Under the pieces are notes generated by a model. The model did not search any database, was not told where the DNA came from, and was given only the letters and a program-made list of their open reading frames with translations. A stretch of DNA of 32,141 nucleotides from SB15 sp964639245 (GTDB taxonomy: Bacteria; Chloroflexota; Anaerolineae; Aggregatilineales; J027), in assembly GCA_964639245.1 (NCBI GenBank), contig CAZXCU010000034.1:1-32141 (forward strand), given 5' to 3'. Below are positions 8,096 through 15,442 of the stretch, piece after piece (position 1 is the stretch's first letter; each line of letters starts with the position of its first letter). Position numbers and translations under genes: made by a program.

Positions 8096-9616
8096 ATGCG
8101 GCGGATGGTGGTAGTTGGTTTGATTGGCATAATCGCGCTTCTTTTGGGCGGGTTAGCGCTCAAGGTGGAGGCGGTGTTGGCACAGCAAATGCCGACTCTC
8201 ATCCCGACCAATACGCCGCGTGGCTTTGAGCCTTCTGCAACGGCAACCCTTGCCCCCACGCTGACTCCAAGCCCCACCGAAACACCCTTTTCGACAGCTA
8301 CCGAGTCCTTTGCGGGGATTCCGCCTACCCCCACCCTGTACTATCCGCCGAATTACACCCCCGAACCGCAGGGAACGGCTATTCCCACTGCCATGCCGCG
8401 TTTCATCCCGCGTGATGAAAATAACACCGCGTACAATGTGTTCAACATTTTGCTCATCGGGCATGACAGCGAATCCCTGCAAGTAGATAATGTTTTCCGC
8501 ACCGATACTATGATTGTTGTTCACATCAATCTGGATACTGGCACGGTGTCAATGATGTCCCTGCCCCGTGATTTGCTGGTTTGGGTCTCCGAATGGGGGA
8601 TGCAGCGCTTGAATCTGGTCTGGGGACGCGGCGAGGCGGTAGGCTGGACAGATGGCGGGTGGGGGTTACTGCGCCAAACCGTGTTATACAATTTTGGCAT
8701 CGAACTGCATTACTACGCGATGGTGGATTTTACCGGATTCAAAACCATCATTGATACTGTCGGGGGGGTGACTATTCCCGTTGACTGCCCGATACAGGAT
8801 TATCTGTGGACAGGCGAATATGACTCCAACAACGAACCGATTTTTGAACTGACCACCCTGCCGATTGGCGTGCATGATATGAACAGCCGCGTGGCGCTGT
8901 GGTACGCCCGTAGTCGCAAAAGCTCCACCGATTTTGATCGGGGTCGCCGCCAGCAGCAGATTTTACGGGCGATCTGGGGCAAAAGTAAGGACTTGGGCTT
9001 GATAACCCAACTCCCAACGCTCTGGGACAGCATGGGCGAAGTCGTTGAAACCAATGTGCCGCTGACCTTGATGGTCGAACTTGCCCCGCTTGCCCTGTCG
9101 ATTGAACCCAATGCGATTGAAAATCACTTCTTTTTATTGGGATTACACACGGTTTCGTGGACGACTCCGGCGGGTGACGGAGTACAAATTCCCAACCCCG
9201 ACCAATCCATGCTCGGGCTGATTGAAAAATTCCTCTCGCCTCCCACCGAAAATGTCCTTGTGTCGGACGCTGCCAATATTCAAATTTATGATGGCAGTGG
9301 GCAGGATGCACAGTGGGACACGGTAGCGGCGGATCGACTGTTGTGGGAAGGTTTACTCGCCCAACCGATGGGGACAAACGGCGAAGTTGTCCCCGAAACC
9401 CTCATTTATGATTATGTAGGTGAGGACAAAGGCAGCAGTTTGGACAAACTCATCGAGATTTTAAATATCAATCCCGCGAATTACATCCTAGAACCCGACC
9501 CGAATCGCACCAGCGATTATAAAATTGTCCTAGGGGAAACTTACAATTCGTGCATCGGGCGACAGGTGGAAGTCGTGGAAGATTTACCCCCCATGACCCC
9601 GACTCCCGGTTCATAA
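8096..9616 (+). CDS. LytR-CpsA-Psr (LCP) family cell-wall glycopolymer transferase
   Basis: A 506-residue extracytoplasmic protein anchored by an N-terminal hydrophobic segment (about 4-24). Residues about 30-100 are a Thr/Pro-rich flexible tether with repeated TPTPT-like units, as in many Chloroflexota surface proteins. The LCP domain (about 115-295) has NILLIGHD, the RTDT motif (R135, D137), SLPRDL (R158, D159), VDFTGF, TVGGV and the arginine-rich YARSR (270-274) followed by DFDRGRRQQQ. These residues bind the polyprenyl pyrophosphate substrate and metal in LCP enzymes, which attach glycopolymers to cell-wall or other acceptors. A C-terminal domain of about 200 residues follows (SDAANIQIYDGSGQ region) and resembles the LytR C-terminal type. 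Start ATG 8096 has AAGGA at 8084-8088; the upstream reading would run through the terminator. Confidence 0.88.
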   Translation: MRRMVVVGLIGIIALLLGGLALKVEAVLAQQMPTLIPTNTPRGFEPSATATLAPTLTPSPTETPFSTATESFAGIPPTPTLYYPPNYTPEPQGTAIPTAMPRFIPRDENNTAYNVFNILLIGHDSESLQVDNVFRTDTMIVVHINLDTGTVSMMSLPRDLLVWVSEWGMQRLNLVWGRGEAVGWTDGGWGLLRQTVLYNFGIELHYYAMVDFTGFKTIIDTVGGVTIPVDCPIQDYLWTGEYDSNNEPIFELTTLPIGVHDMNSRVALWYARSRKSSTDFDRGRRQQQILRAIWGKSKDLGLITQLPTLWDSMGEVVETNVPLTLMVELAPLALSIEPNAIENHFFLLGLHTVSWTTPAGDGVQIPNPDQSMLGLIEKFLSPPTENVLVSDAANIQIYDGSGQDAQWDTVAADRLLWEGLLAQPMGTNGEVVPETLIYDYVGEDKGSSLDKLIEILNINPANYILEPDPNRTSDYKIVLGETYNSCIGRQVEVVEDLPPMTPTPGS

Positions 9617-9637
9617 GTGTTACGGGTATGCCCCTGC

Positions 9638-9678
9638 TTCCAGTTTTGTAACGGCTTCTCACCCTTACAAAACTGGAA
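9638..9678. terminator. Bidirectional terminator hairpin between convergent genes
   Basis: A perfect 14-bp inverted repeat, TTCCAGTTTTGTAA (9638-9651) and TTACAAAACTGGAA (9665-9678), with a 13-nt loop. It lies exactly between the stop codons of the LCP gene (plus strand) and the stress-protein gene (minus strand). There is no long T-run on either side, so the stem is strong but the terminator type is not canonical. Confidence 0.65.
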
Positions 9679-9684
9679 TGATTT

Positions 9685-10074
9685 CTAAGAGACAGTCATA
9701 CTGCTCTGTAAAATCCGATTGGCTTCTGTGGCGCGGTGTGGGTCGTCTGTTTCCACCATCACCAGAATCGCGCCGCGGGTAATTTGTTCCTCGTAGTGGT
9801 CAAGCAAACCGTGTGGTACATCCAAACCTGCTAAACGGCTGCGAACAGAATCAGAGGAACTAAGGGGTTTGATCAGTACATCCGCCATACCTGCGCCCAT
9901 GAGATGTGGATTCATGCCATCCGATTCGGGACTCTGGGTATAACGGGCGGTGACACGCCGTCCCCGTTCGCCCACCACATGAACTTCCTCTTCCCGCAGG
10001 CCGACTTCAAAGAGCAAATTGACGACATTCACGGCAATTTCTTCAGTGGGGAAAATTCCAAAATGTTTCGACAT
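9685..10074 (-). CDS. General-stress-protein-like (YflT-type) small protein
   Basis: A 129-residue soluble protein. It opens with KHFGIFPTEEIAVNVVNLL, then GLREEEVHVVGERG, and ends in a ferredoxin-like half with RGAILVMVETDDPHRATEA. This pattern (sequence beginning with an 'aerotolerance' strand and helix, DADVxVV-like strand, then GxILVxVxxxD) resembles the YflT / heat-induced stress protein domain that is widespread near cell-envelope and stress genes. Molecular function in the family is not known. The ATG has AGAAGG upstream at a proper distance. Family assignment is by eye and moderately certain. It converges on the LCP gene and is divergent from the SLATT gene. Confidence 0.6.
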   Translation of the reverse strand: MSKHFGIFPTEEIAVNVVNLLFEVGLREEEVHVVGERGRRVTARYTQSPESDGMNPHLMGAGMADVLIKPLSSSDSVRSRLAGLDVPHGLLDHYEEQITRGAILVMVETDDPHRATEANRILQSSMTVS

Positions 10075-10257
10075 ATGCCTTCTCCGTCATGGACTGGTTG
10101 TAAGTTATTAGACCACAGCGCATTTAGAAAGACATGAGTACAGTCTGAAAAACATTTTAGAGACAAATTCAAGCAAATAAGATGCTCTTTGTAACGTTTT
10201 CATGACTTATATTCCCTATAAAATGAAATCATGGGCAACATAGTAGGGAGTGTCTTT

Positions 10258-10758
10258 ATGATAGCCACTGAATTGCTCGAAACATGGTTACATCGCGCTG
10301 AACGGGTACAAAATGCTCATTATTCCGCCTCAGATTACTTTGAATTTTTAAGTCGGCTCATCGGGATTCCTGCGGTTATCCTCTCGACCCTTGTAGGCAC
10401 CACTGTCTTTGCAACATTAAGCGAAAGCACAGACGCATGGGTCAAAATTCTGGTCGGGCTCGCCAGTGTCACAGCAGCGATTCTGACCGCCGTGCAAACC
10501 ACCACTAACTACGGAGACCGCGCTCAAAAACATCATTGGGCAGGGGTGCGCTATGGGTGCTTCAAACGGGAAATTCAAGAAAAAATGGTTTTTTCTGAGG
10601 GAAACACTTCCGAAGAACTTCAGGCTTATTTTAATGATCTACGTTTGCGATGGGATCAAGTCACTGAATCCTGCCCGACTATTCCTATGCGAATCTGGAA
10701 CAAATCCAAGCAAAGGGCAAAAAATCCGATTAAGAAACCGCAGCCAGCCACATCTTAG
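10258..10758 (+). CDS. Stand-alone SLATT-domain 2TM membrane protein
   Basis: A 166-residue protein. A short N-terminal helix (ETWLHRAERVQNAHY) leads to two closely spaced membrane segments (about 32-51 and 61-80 from this start), then a conserved amphipathic stretch NYGDRAQKHHWAGVRYGCFKRE and a basic C-tail. This two-TM plus H-x-x-G-x-x-Y arrangement is the SLATT domain, predicted in the literature to be a pore-forming effector next to SMODS nucleotidyltransferases or SLOG sensors. Here neither partner is adjacent; the neighbours are a stress-like protein and a rhomboid protease. I chose ATG 10258 because AGGGAG (10245-10250) is ideally spaced; the ATG at 10231 has no such site. Role as an effector is inference from family context. 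Confidence 0.72.
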   Translation: MIATELLETWLHRAERVQNAHYSASDYFEFLSRLIGIPAVILSTLVGTTVFATLSESTDAWVKILVGLASVTAAILTAVQTTTNYGDRAQKHHWAGVRYGCFKREIQEKMVFSEGNTSEELQAYFNDLRLRWDQVTESCPTIPMRIWNKSKQRAKNPIKKPQPATS

Positions 10759-10907
10759 AGGTGCTAAAAAGCGTGTTTAAACGTGACATTCGTAATCCTT
10801 AGCCACACACAAACAAGCGTAGAATGAAGGGTAATTATAGGAGTTGCGTAGGCACTCCTCAGATTGCTAAAAGCGGCAAACTAAAAAACTCTACTCCCCT
10901 TGAGGTG

Positions 10908-10942
10908 TCTGGCGAATGAGATGATTTCGCCAGATGTTTTTT
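10908..10942 (+). terminator. Rho-independent terminator
   Basis: Stem TCTGGCGAA (10908-10916) with TTCGCCAGA (10926-10934), a 9-nt loop, then a T-run at 10937-10942. It lies 150 bp after the SLATT stop and 106 bp before the rhomboid start. The leader between 10759 and 10907 holds a smaller inverted repeat (GGAGT..ACTCC near 10850-10868) but no ORF, so a small RNA or long 3' UTR ending here is possible. Confidence 0.7.
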
Positions 10943-11048
10943 AAACGCAAAAAACACCTTAGAAACCTATCAGAATCCCCGTCGAAAGCACCGCCACTGC
11001 TAAGATGAACGTATTGGCGAATGTATCTGAACAGCAAAAAGGTCAGCC

Positions 11049-11993
11049 ATGATTCCGATTAAAGACCTCAATCCACGCCGCCGCACCCCTTTTGTTACCT
11101 ATGCGCTGGTGGCAATCAATTTGTTTGTTTTTTTCTGGCAGTTAAGCCTCTCCCAGCGCGAATTGTTGATTGCCTTCCGGGATTTGTCCGTTGTGCCATT
11201 TCTCTATTCGCGTGACCCTTTGGGGACGGAAGCGCTGATGGATGGGCTGCGGAGTATGTTTTTTCATGGCGGGTGGCTGCATTTGGGGTCAAATATGCTG
11301 TATCTGTGGGTTTTCGGGGATAATGTTGAGGACAGGTTAGGCCATCTCCTGTACCTGGCAGTTTATATCATTTCGGGTTACATGGCGATTCTCGCGCAGG
11401 TGATGGTCAGCCCGGACTCGTTTGTGCCAATGGTCGGGGCAAGCGGCGCAATCGCGGGGGTACTCGGCAGTTACATCGTCCAATTTCCCACTGCTAAAAT
11501 CCGTTCGCTGGTGATTCTGGTTATTTTTGTCTCGTTTATTGATTTGCCCGCCTATCTGGTATTGGGATTCTGGTTTGTGAGCCAGTTGTTTAGCGGGGTG
11601 GCCTCGCTTGGTTTGGAAACCTCTGGCGGTGGAGTCGCATTTTTTGCCCATATCGGCGGTTTTGTAGCGGGTATGATTTTGATGAGTCTTTATAACCTTG
11701 TTGCGCCGGCTTACGCGACTCGCGCCTCCATACCGTTCCAGCCCACTGATTTTCCCGCTACCCGTTCGATTATCATGCCAGAAACCCGCCTTTCGCCTCA
11801 AGAAGCCAGCCAGCGCCAATCGCTGATTCGGCAGTTAGCCACGCTTGGTTCGCGTCCGGTAGAAATCATCACACCCCACTACCGCCACTTCGGGCATGTG
11901 GTGGGAATTTCACCAACCGGCGTTACCCTGCGAACAGCACAGGGTCAGGTGGTCAACATCGCGCTGCATGATGTGGTAGACCTTCATTTTTAA
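11049..11993 (+). CDS. Rhomboid family intramembrane serine protease
   Basis: A 314-residue polytopic membrane protein. It begins PIKDLNPRRRTPFVTYAL, as in many bacterial rhomboids, then has about six hydrophobic helices. The L1-loop and TM2 region contains FFHGGWLHLGSNMLYLWVFG (about 71-90), the catalytic serine is S132 in GASGAIAG and the catalytic histidine H201 in AHIGGFVAG. Together these form the Ser-His dyad of rhomboid proteases, which cut transmembrane substrates within the bilayer. A C-terminal cytoplasmic tail of about 90 residues (RQLATLGSRPVEI..GHVVGIS..VVDLHF) looks like a small beta domain that may bind substrates or RNA-like ligands; its role is unknown. Start ATG has AAGG about 7 bp upstream. 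A separate transcription unit after the terminator at 10908-10942. Confidence 0.9.
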   Translation: MIPIKDLNPRRRTPFVTYALVAINLFVFFWQLSLSQRELLIAFRDLSVVPFLYSRDPLGTEALMDGLRSMFFHGGWLHLGSNMLYLWVFGDNVEDRLGHLLYLAVYIISGYMAILAQVMVSPDSFVPMVGASGAIAGVLGSYIVQFPTAKIRSLVILVIFVSFIDLPAYLVLGFWFVSQLFSGVASLGLETSGGGVAFFAHIGGFVAGMILMSLYNLVAPAYATRASIPFQPTDFPATRSIIMPETRLSPQEASQRQSLIRQLATLGSRPVEIITPHYRHFGHVVGISPTGVTLRTAQGQVVNIALHDVVDLHF

Positions 11994-12021
11994 TAAATCC
12001 TGTAAAAAATCCGTCGCAATG

Positions 12022-12030
12022 TGCTATAGT
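12022..12030 (+). promoter_or_regulatory. Possible extended -10 promoter of the ABC exporter gene
   Basis: TGCTATAGT: a TGn extension directly before TATAGT (12025-12030), 5 of 6 to the -10 consensus. No convincing -35 is present, which extended -10 promoters tolerate. The predicted start would give a leader of about 25 nt before the ATG at 12062. Confidence 0.35.
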
Positions 12031-12061
12031 TCTACTCCCTGCAAAAAACGGATCGAATCTC

Positions 12062-13849
12062 ATGCACGAACAACAACATCCTCTGGTGCGTTTGTGGCTA
12101 TATGCCCGTCCGCACCGTCGCCAAATCATCATTGCAACGCTGTTTTCCATTTTAAACAAGCTGTTTGACCTTGCCCCACCCTTGCTGATTGGTGTGGCAG
12201 TGGATGTGGTGGTGGAACGCGAAAATTCATGGATTGCGTCGTGGGGTGCGGAGGATGTTTCAACTCAACTCTGGATTCTGGCGGGATTGACATTGCTCAT
12301 CTGGGGCTTGGAATCGCTGTTCGATTATCTGCTGCAAGTGGTCTGGCGGAATCTGGCACAAACGATTCAACACGATATTCGCTTGGATGCCTATGCCCAC
12401 ATTCAAAACCTTGAACTGGCCTACTTTGAGGACAGAAGCACCGGCGGCTTAATGTCCATTCTCAATGACGACGTGAATCAACTGGAGCGCTTTTTAAATA
12501 TTGGCGCAAACGAACTGATTCAGGTTGTGACCACCGTGCTGGTCATTGGCGGAATGTTTTTTTATATCGCGCCGTCCGTCGCATGGATTGGGATGCTGCC
12601 CATGCCGATTATCGTCTGGGGGTCGCTCAAATTTCAGCAGCGCCTTGCCCCACGTTATGGCAAAGTTCGTGAGCAGGTCGGTTTACTGAACGGCTTTTTG
12701 TCCAACAACCTGACGGGTGTAGCCACGATTAAAAGTTTTACGGCGGAAAATTACGAAGTTGAACGGATTCGCCGCGAAAGTGACCTCTACCGCGAATATA
12801 ACGGCCACGCCATTCGTTTGAGTTCCGCATTTGTCCCGCTGATTCGTATGGTCATCGTCATGGGATTTATCGCCCTGATGGTCGGTGGGGGCGAATTGGT
12901 CATGGATGGCAAATTGGGCGTGGGTGCGTACAGTGTGATGGTGTATTTTATTCAGCGTTTGCTCTGGCCCTTGACCCGTTTGGGCGAAACCTTTGACCAG
13001 TATCAACGGGCGATGGCCTCGATTCACCGTATTTTGAATCTGCTCAACACCCAACCCGAAATCGTCAGTGGAACGCAATCACTTGCACAGGTGCAGGGCG
13101 ACGTGAAATTTGAAAATGTCAGCTTCGCCTATAAAAATCGGGAATCCGTGTTGCAGGGACTCACCTTGCATATGCCCGCCGGAAAAACTTCCGCGATTGT
13201 CGGCGCAACCGGGGCGGGTAAAAGTACGATTGTGAAACTCCTGCTCCGCTTTTATGACGTGCAAAGCGGCAAAGTTACGTTGGATGGGCAAGATGTCCGT
13301 GATGTGAACCTGCACGATTTGCGTGAATCCATCGGATTCGTGAGCCAAGATGTGTTTTTGTTTCATGGCACGGTCAAAGAAAATATCACCTACGGCACGT
13401 TCAACGCCAGCATGGAACAAATCATTGAAGCGGCGAAAATTGCCGAAGCGCATGAGTTTATCCTCAGTCTGCCCGATGGCTACGACACCATCATCGGGGA
13501 ACGCGGGCAAAAACTCTCCGGTGGACAGCGCCAGCGTTTGTCGATTGCACGCGCCATTTTGAAAAACCCGCCGATTCTGGTGTTGGACGAAGCAACCTCC
13601 TCCGTAGACAACGAAACCGAAGCGGCGATTCAACGTTCGCTGGAAAAAATTGCGGTGGGGCGCACCACCATTTTGATTGCCCACCGCCTCTCGACCATCC
13701 GCAACGCTGACCATATTTTTGTACTGGAAAATGGCGTGCTGCGCGAACACGGCAAACATGAGGAGTTGCTGCAAACCGATGGCATTTATCATACGTTGTG
13801 GAATGTGCAAACGGGCGAACGGGATAAAAAACGCTCGGCAGCCGATTAG
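12062..13849 (+). CDS. ABC transporter, fused permease and ATPase (exporter type)
   Basis: A 595-residue half-transporter that would work as a homodimer or with a partner half. The type I exporter membrane domain spans about 20-320 with six hydrophobic helices; the coupling-helix region FEDRSTGGLMSILNDDVNQLE is typical. The ATPase domain (about 347-585) has an A-loop FAYKNR, Walker A GATGAGKST (381-389), Q-loop Q429 in GFVSQD, signature LSGGQRQR (485-492), Walker B ILVLDE (505-510) and switch H541 in LIAHRLST. All catalytic residues are intact. The family includes lipid flippases and multidrug exporters; substrate cannot be deduced. No second half-transporter is adjacent, so a homodimer is the simplest idea. 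Start ATG lacks a strong ribosome site. Confidence 0.92.
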   Translation: MHEQQHPLVRLWLYARPHRRQIIIATLFSILNKLFDLAPPLLIGVAVDVVVERENSWIASWGAEDVSTQLWILAGLTLLIWGLESLFDYLLQVVWRNLAQTIQHDIRLDAYAHIQNLELAYFEDRSTGGLMSILNDDVNQLERFLNIGANELIQVVTTVLVIGGMFFYIAPSVAWIGMLPMPIIVWGSLKFQQRLAPRYGKVREQVGLLNGFLSNNLTGVATIKSFTAENYEVERIRRESDLYREYNGHAIRLSSAFVPLIRMVIVMGFIALMVGGGELVMDGKLGVGAYSVMVYFIQRLLWPLTRLGETFDQYQRAMASIHRILNLLNTQPEIVSGTQSLAQVQGDVKFENVSFAYKNRESVLQGLTLHMPAGKTSAIVGATGAGKSTIVKLLLRFYDVQSGKVTLDGQDVRDVNLHDLRESIGFVSQDVFLFHGTVKENITYGTFNASMEQIIEAAKIAEAHEFILSLPDGYDTIIGERGQKLSGGQRQRLSIARAILKNPPILVLDEATSSVDNETEAAIQRSLEKIAVGRTTILIAHRLSTIRNADHIFVLENGVLREHGKHEELLQTDGIYHTLWNVQTGERDKKRSAAD

Positions 13850-13903
13850 GAATGTAAGAAGACATTTTTAATTTCTGTACGGCCTAAAATCAGCGACAAA
13901 TCC

Positions 13904-13930
13904 ATCATAGCCATCATTTTTTGCTATGAT
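13904..13930 (+). promoter_or_regulatory. Inverted repeat over a -10-like box upstream of mntA
   Basis: Perfect 8-bp arms ATCATAGC (13904-13911) and GCTATGAT (13923-13930). The right arm contains TATGAT, 5 of 6 to the -10 consensus, about 20 bp before the start codon. Toxin-antitoxin operons are often self-repressed by binding such repeats, so this is a candidate operator. Confidence 0.4.
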
Positions 13931-13949
13931 AAGACAAGGAGGTGACATC

Positions 13950-14258
13950 ATGGCAGATTACCTATGGACAGCCGACTCCATCCTTGAATTTTTGGCGCAG
14001 CACCGTGAAAAATTGCGCGAGTTCGGCGTGAAAAAAATCGGCCTGTTTGGGTCATATGCGCGAGGTGAACAACGCCCCGATAGCGATATGGATTTTTTGG
14101 TGGTGATTGAAAATATGGACTTTACACGCTGGATGGATGTCTGGGACTATTTAGAAAATAGTTTTGGGCAAAAAGTGGATGTCGTACCTGAAAAAGATTT
14201 ACGCGAAGAACTACGCCCGTATGTGCTGCCAGAGGTAATCTATGCCGAGAACATATGA
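13950..14258 (+). CDS. mntA: MntA-type nucleotidyltransferase antitoxin
   Basis: A 102-residue minimal nucleotidyltransferase. The family motif is complete: GLFGSYARGE followed by RPDSDMDFLVVI, giving the GSx10DxD metal and nucleotide site; a third acidic position lies in KVDVVPEKDL. In characterised MntA/HepT pairs (type VII toxin-antitoxin), MntA adds AMP to a tyrosine in the HEPN toxin and blocks it. ATG 13950 is chosen because the perfect ribosome site AAGGAGGTGA (13936-13945) precedes it by 4 bp; the ATG at 13926 is upstream of this site. It overlaps hepT by 17 bp, which supports coupled synthesis of both proteins. Confidence 0.88.
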   Translation: MADYLWTADSILEFLAQHREKLREFGVKKIGLFGSYARGEQRPDSDMDFLVVIENMDFTRWMDVWDYLENSFGQKVDVVPEKDLREELRPYVLPEVIYAENI

Positions 14259-14616
14259 ATATTTTCTACAAGACATTTTGAAGGCAGCTAATAGTATCCA
14301 CCAATACATTGAGGGCTATGAATTAGAATCTTTCAAGGTAGATCAAATGCGCGTTGATGCAGTCATGCACAATCTCATGATTGTAGGAGAAGCAATTAAA
14401 AACATTCCAGCCGATATTCGCCAAAAAATGCCCGAAATCCAATGGCAACGGATTAGCCGTTTTCGTGACTTGGTAGTTCATCATTATTTTGGCATTGATT
14501 TAGAAAATGTTTGGCAAATTATTCAAACACATTTACCTGAACTTCAAAGCCAAGTGACAGAACTTTTACAACAATTACAGGAAGAAAAATTCGATGACTC
14601 TGCATCTGATAGCTAA
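14242..14616 (+). CDS. hepT: HepT-type HEPN ribonuclease toxin
   Basis: A 124-residue HEPN protein of the DUF86/HepT family. It starts with the typical YEYFLQDILKAANSIHQYI, carries the central VMHNLMIVGEAIKNIP helix, and has the catalytic and modification motif RDLVVHHYFGID, an exact RX4HXY: Arg and His form the RNase site and the Tyr is the residue AMPylated by MntA in studied pairs. The start has AGAGG at 14231-14235 and lies inside the 3' end of mntA. The ribonuclease activity is from family knowledge; intact motifs suggest an active toxin. The 3' end overlaps the next gene by 23 bp, so all three genes form one tight unit. Confidence 0.9.
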   Translation: MPRTYEYFLQDILKAANSIHQYIEGYELESFKVDQMRVDAVMHNLMIVGEAIKNIPADIRQKMPEIQWQRISRFRDLVVHHYFGIDLENVWQIIQTHLPELQSQVTELLQQLQEEKFDDSASDS

Positions 14617-14863
14617 ACGGAGTTCCCAAAAAATTCGGCTTAAAGGGCATCGTATCACGGTAGATTTTTTGGCGTGTTTTGTGAATGACCCCGAATGGTC
14701 TGTCGAGCGAATCTGCGCGGAATATGAATTGTATCCAGAGCAGGTGTATGCTGCTTGGTCATATTATTACGCGCATAAAGCCGAAATTGACCAGATGATT
14801 GAGGATGGGGAGAAATTAGCGGAAAAAGTTGCTCAACCGCTTGATGACTTGAAAAATGACTGA
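14594..14863 (+). CDS. DUF433 family protein
   Basis: An 89-residue protein with the DUF433 pattern: R-K/I-GHRITVDFLACF, WSVERICAEYELYPEQVYAAWSYYYAHKAEID. DUF433 proteins are predicted winged-helix DNA-binding antitoxins that usually precede a DUF5615 (PIN-like) toxin gene. No such toxin follows: the next plus-strand reading is only 18 codons (14856-14912). The ATG sits inside hepT with AGGAAG at 14579-14584 as its ribosome site. Position suggests it could act as an extra regulator or third member of the MntA/HepT unit, possibly binding the inverted repeat at 13904-13930; this is inference. A DUF433 orphan left after loss of its toxin is the other reading. Confidence 0.78.
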   Translation: MTLHLIAKRSSQKIRLKGHRITVDFLACFVNDPEWSVERICAEYELYPEQVYAAWSYYYAHKAEIDQMIEDGEKLAEKVAQPLDDLKND

Positions 14864-14908
14864 CTCGCTTATCCAATTGCAGCAAATGCGGGGAAGTTTG
14901 CTCGCTAA

Positions 14909-15166
14909 TTAATATTCGGCAACCACTCTTACCCGCGTTCCCAACTGTTCCAAAAATTCGGTGATGACATCCCATGTGAGTGGAAAATACTCGGTATCCG
15001 AACCTGCTAAATACGTCATAATTTCCATGAGCATCTCAATATCTTCATCGGGCGTAAATTCATCTTCCATGACGGCATTTTCCGCCCAGTCTACCAATAC
15101 CGCCAGCGTCAAACTAGCATTTAAGTAAGCCAACAGATGTTCTCGCACGGTCTCACGATTAATCAT
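14909..15166 (-). CDS. Small acidic protein of unknown function
   Basis: Not recognised. An 85-residue acidic, mostly helical protein (MINRETVREHLLAYL, VLVDWAENAVMEDEF, LTWDVITEFLEQLG). ATG 15166 is chosen because GAGG at 15176-15179 on the minus strand is spaced 9 nt before it; longer in-frame starts have the site too close. It overlaps the end of the upstream small gene by 8 bp, so it is the last gene of a minus-strand unit with DUF4058. Size, overlap and acidity would suit an antitoxin or inhibitor, but nothing in the sequence proves it. Confidence 0.6.
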   Translation of the reverse strand: MINRETVREHLLAYLNASLTLAVLVDWAENAVMEDEFTPDEDIEMLMEIMTYLAGSDTEYFPLTWDVITEFLEQLGTRVRVVAEY

Positions 15167-15413
15167 TATTTTCATCCTCAACTTTCTGATGTCCTGTATC
15201 TTCAGGATATTTTTGGTGGGTTTCTATCAATTTACCATTATCATCATAGACTTCTTGGAAAAAAGATACTGTACTTTCATTCCCATCCACAATTTTGACG
15301 ATACGCTGAAAACCACTTACATGCCCTTTGCGGTCATACCAATAACGCCTTCCACCACCTGCTAATTCCTGCCAGTTTTTGTACTTTTTCTCATTTTGTG
15401 TACGAATCGCCAC
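15159..15413 (-). CDS. Small protein of unknown function, possibly paired with the next gene
   Basis: Not recognised. An 84-residue basic-to-neutral protein beginning AIRTQNEKKYKNWQELAGGGRRYWYDRKGHVSGFQ, with alternating beta-type segments (IVKIVDGNEST, FFQEVYDDNGKLIETHQKYP). The GTG start is supported by AGGAA at a spacing of about 6. It lies 29 bp downstream of the DUF4058 gene and overlaps the following 85-residue gene, so the three genes are probably co-transcribed. The pair of adjacent small genes has toxin-antitoxin geometry; no active-site motif can be named. Confidence 0.6.
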   Translation of the reverse strand: MAIRTQNEKKYKNWQELAGGGRRYWYDRKGHVSGFQRIVKIVDGNESTVSFFQEVYDDNGKLIETHQKYPEDTGHQKVEDENND

Positions 15414-15442
15414 GATATTTCCTACTGCTTGAATTGGTCTTT

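Noticed and set aside
9638..9678. Riboswitch or attenuator upstream of a gene
   Set aside because: The hairpin lies between two convergent stop codons, so a terminator role is simpler.
14856..14912. 18-codon ORF after DUF433 as a DUF5615 toxin remnant
   Set aside because: Too short and without any recognisable PIN-like motif.
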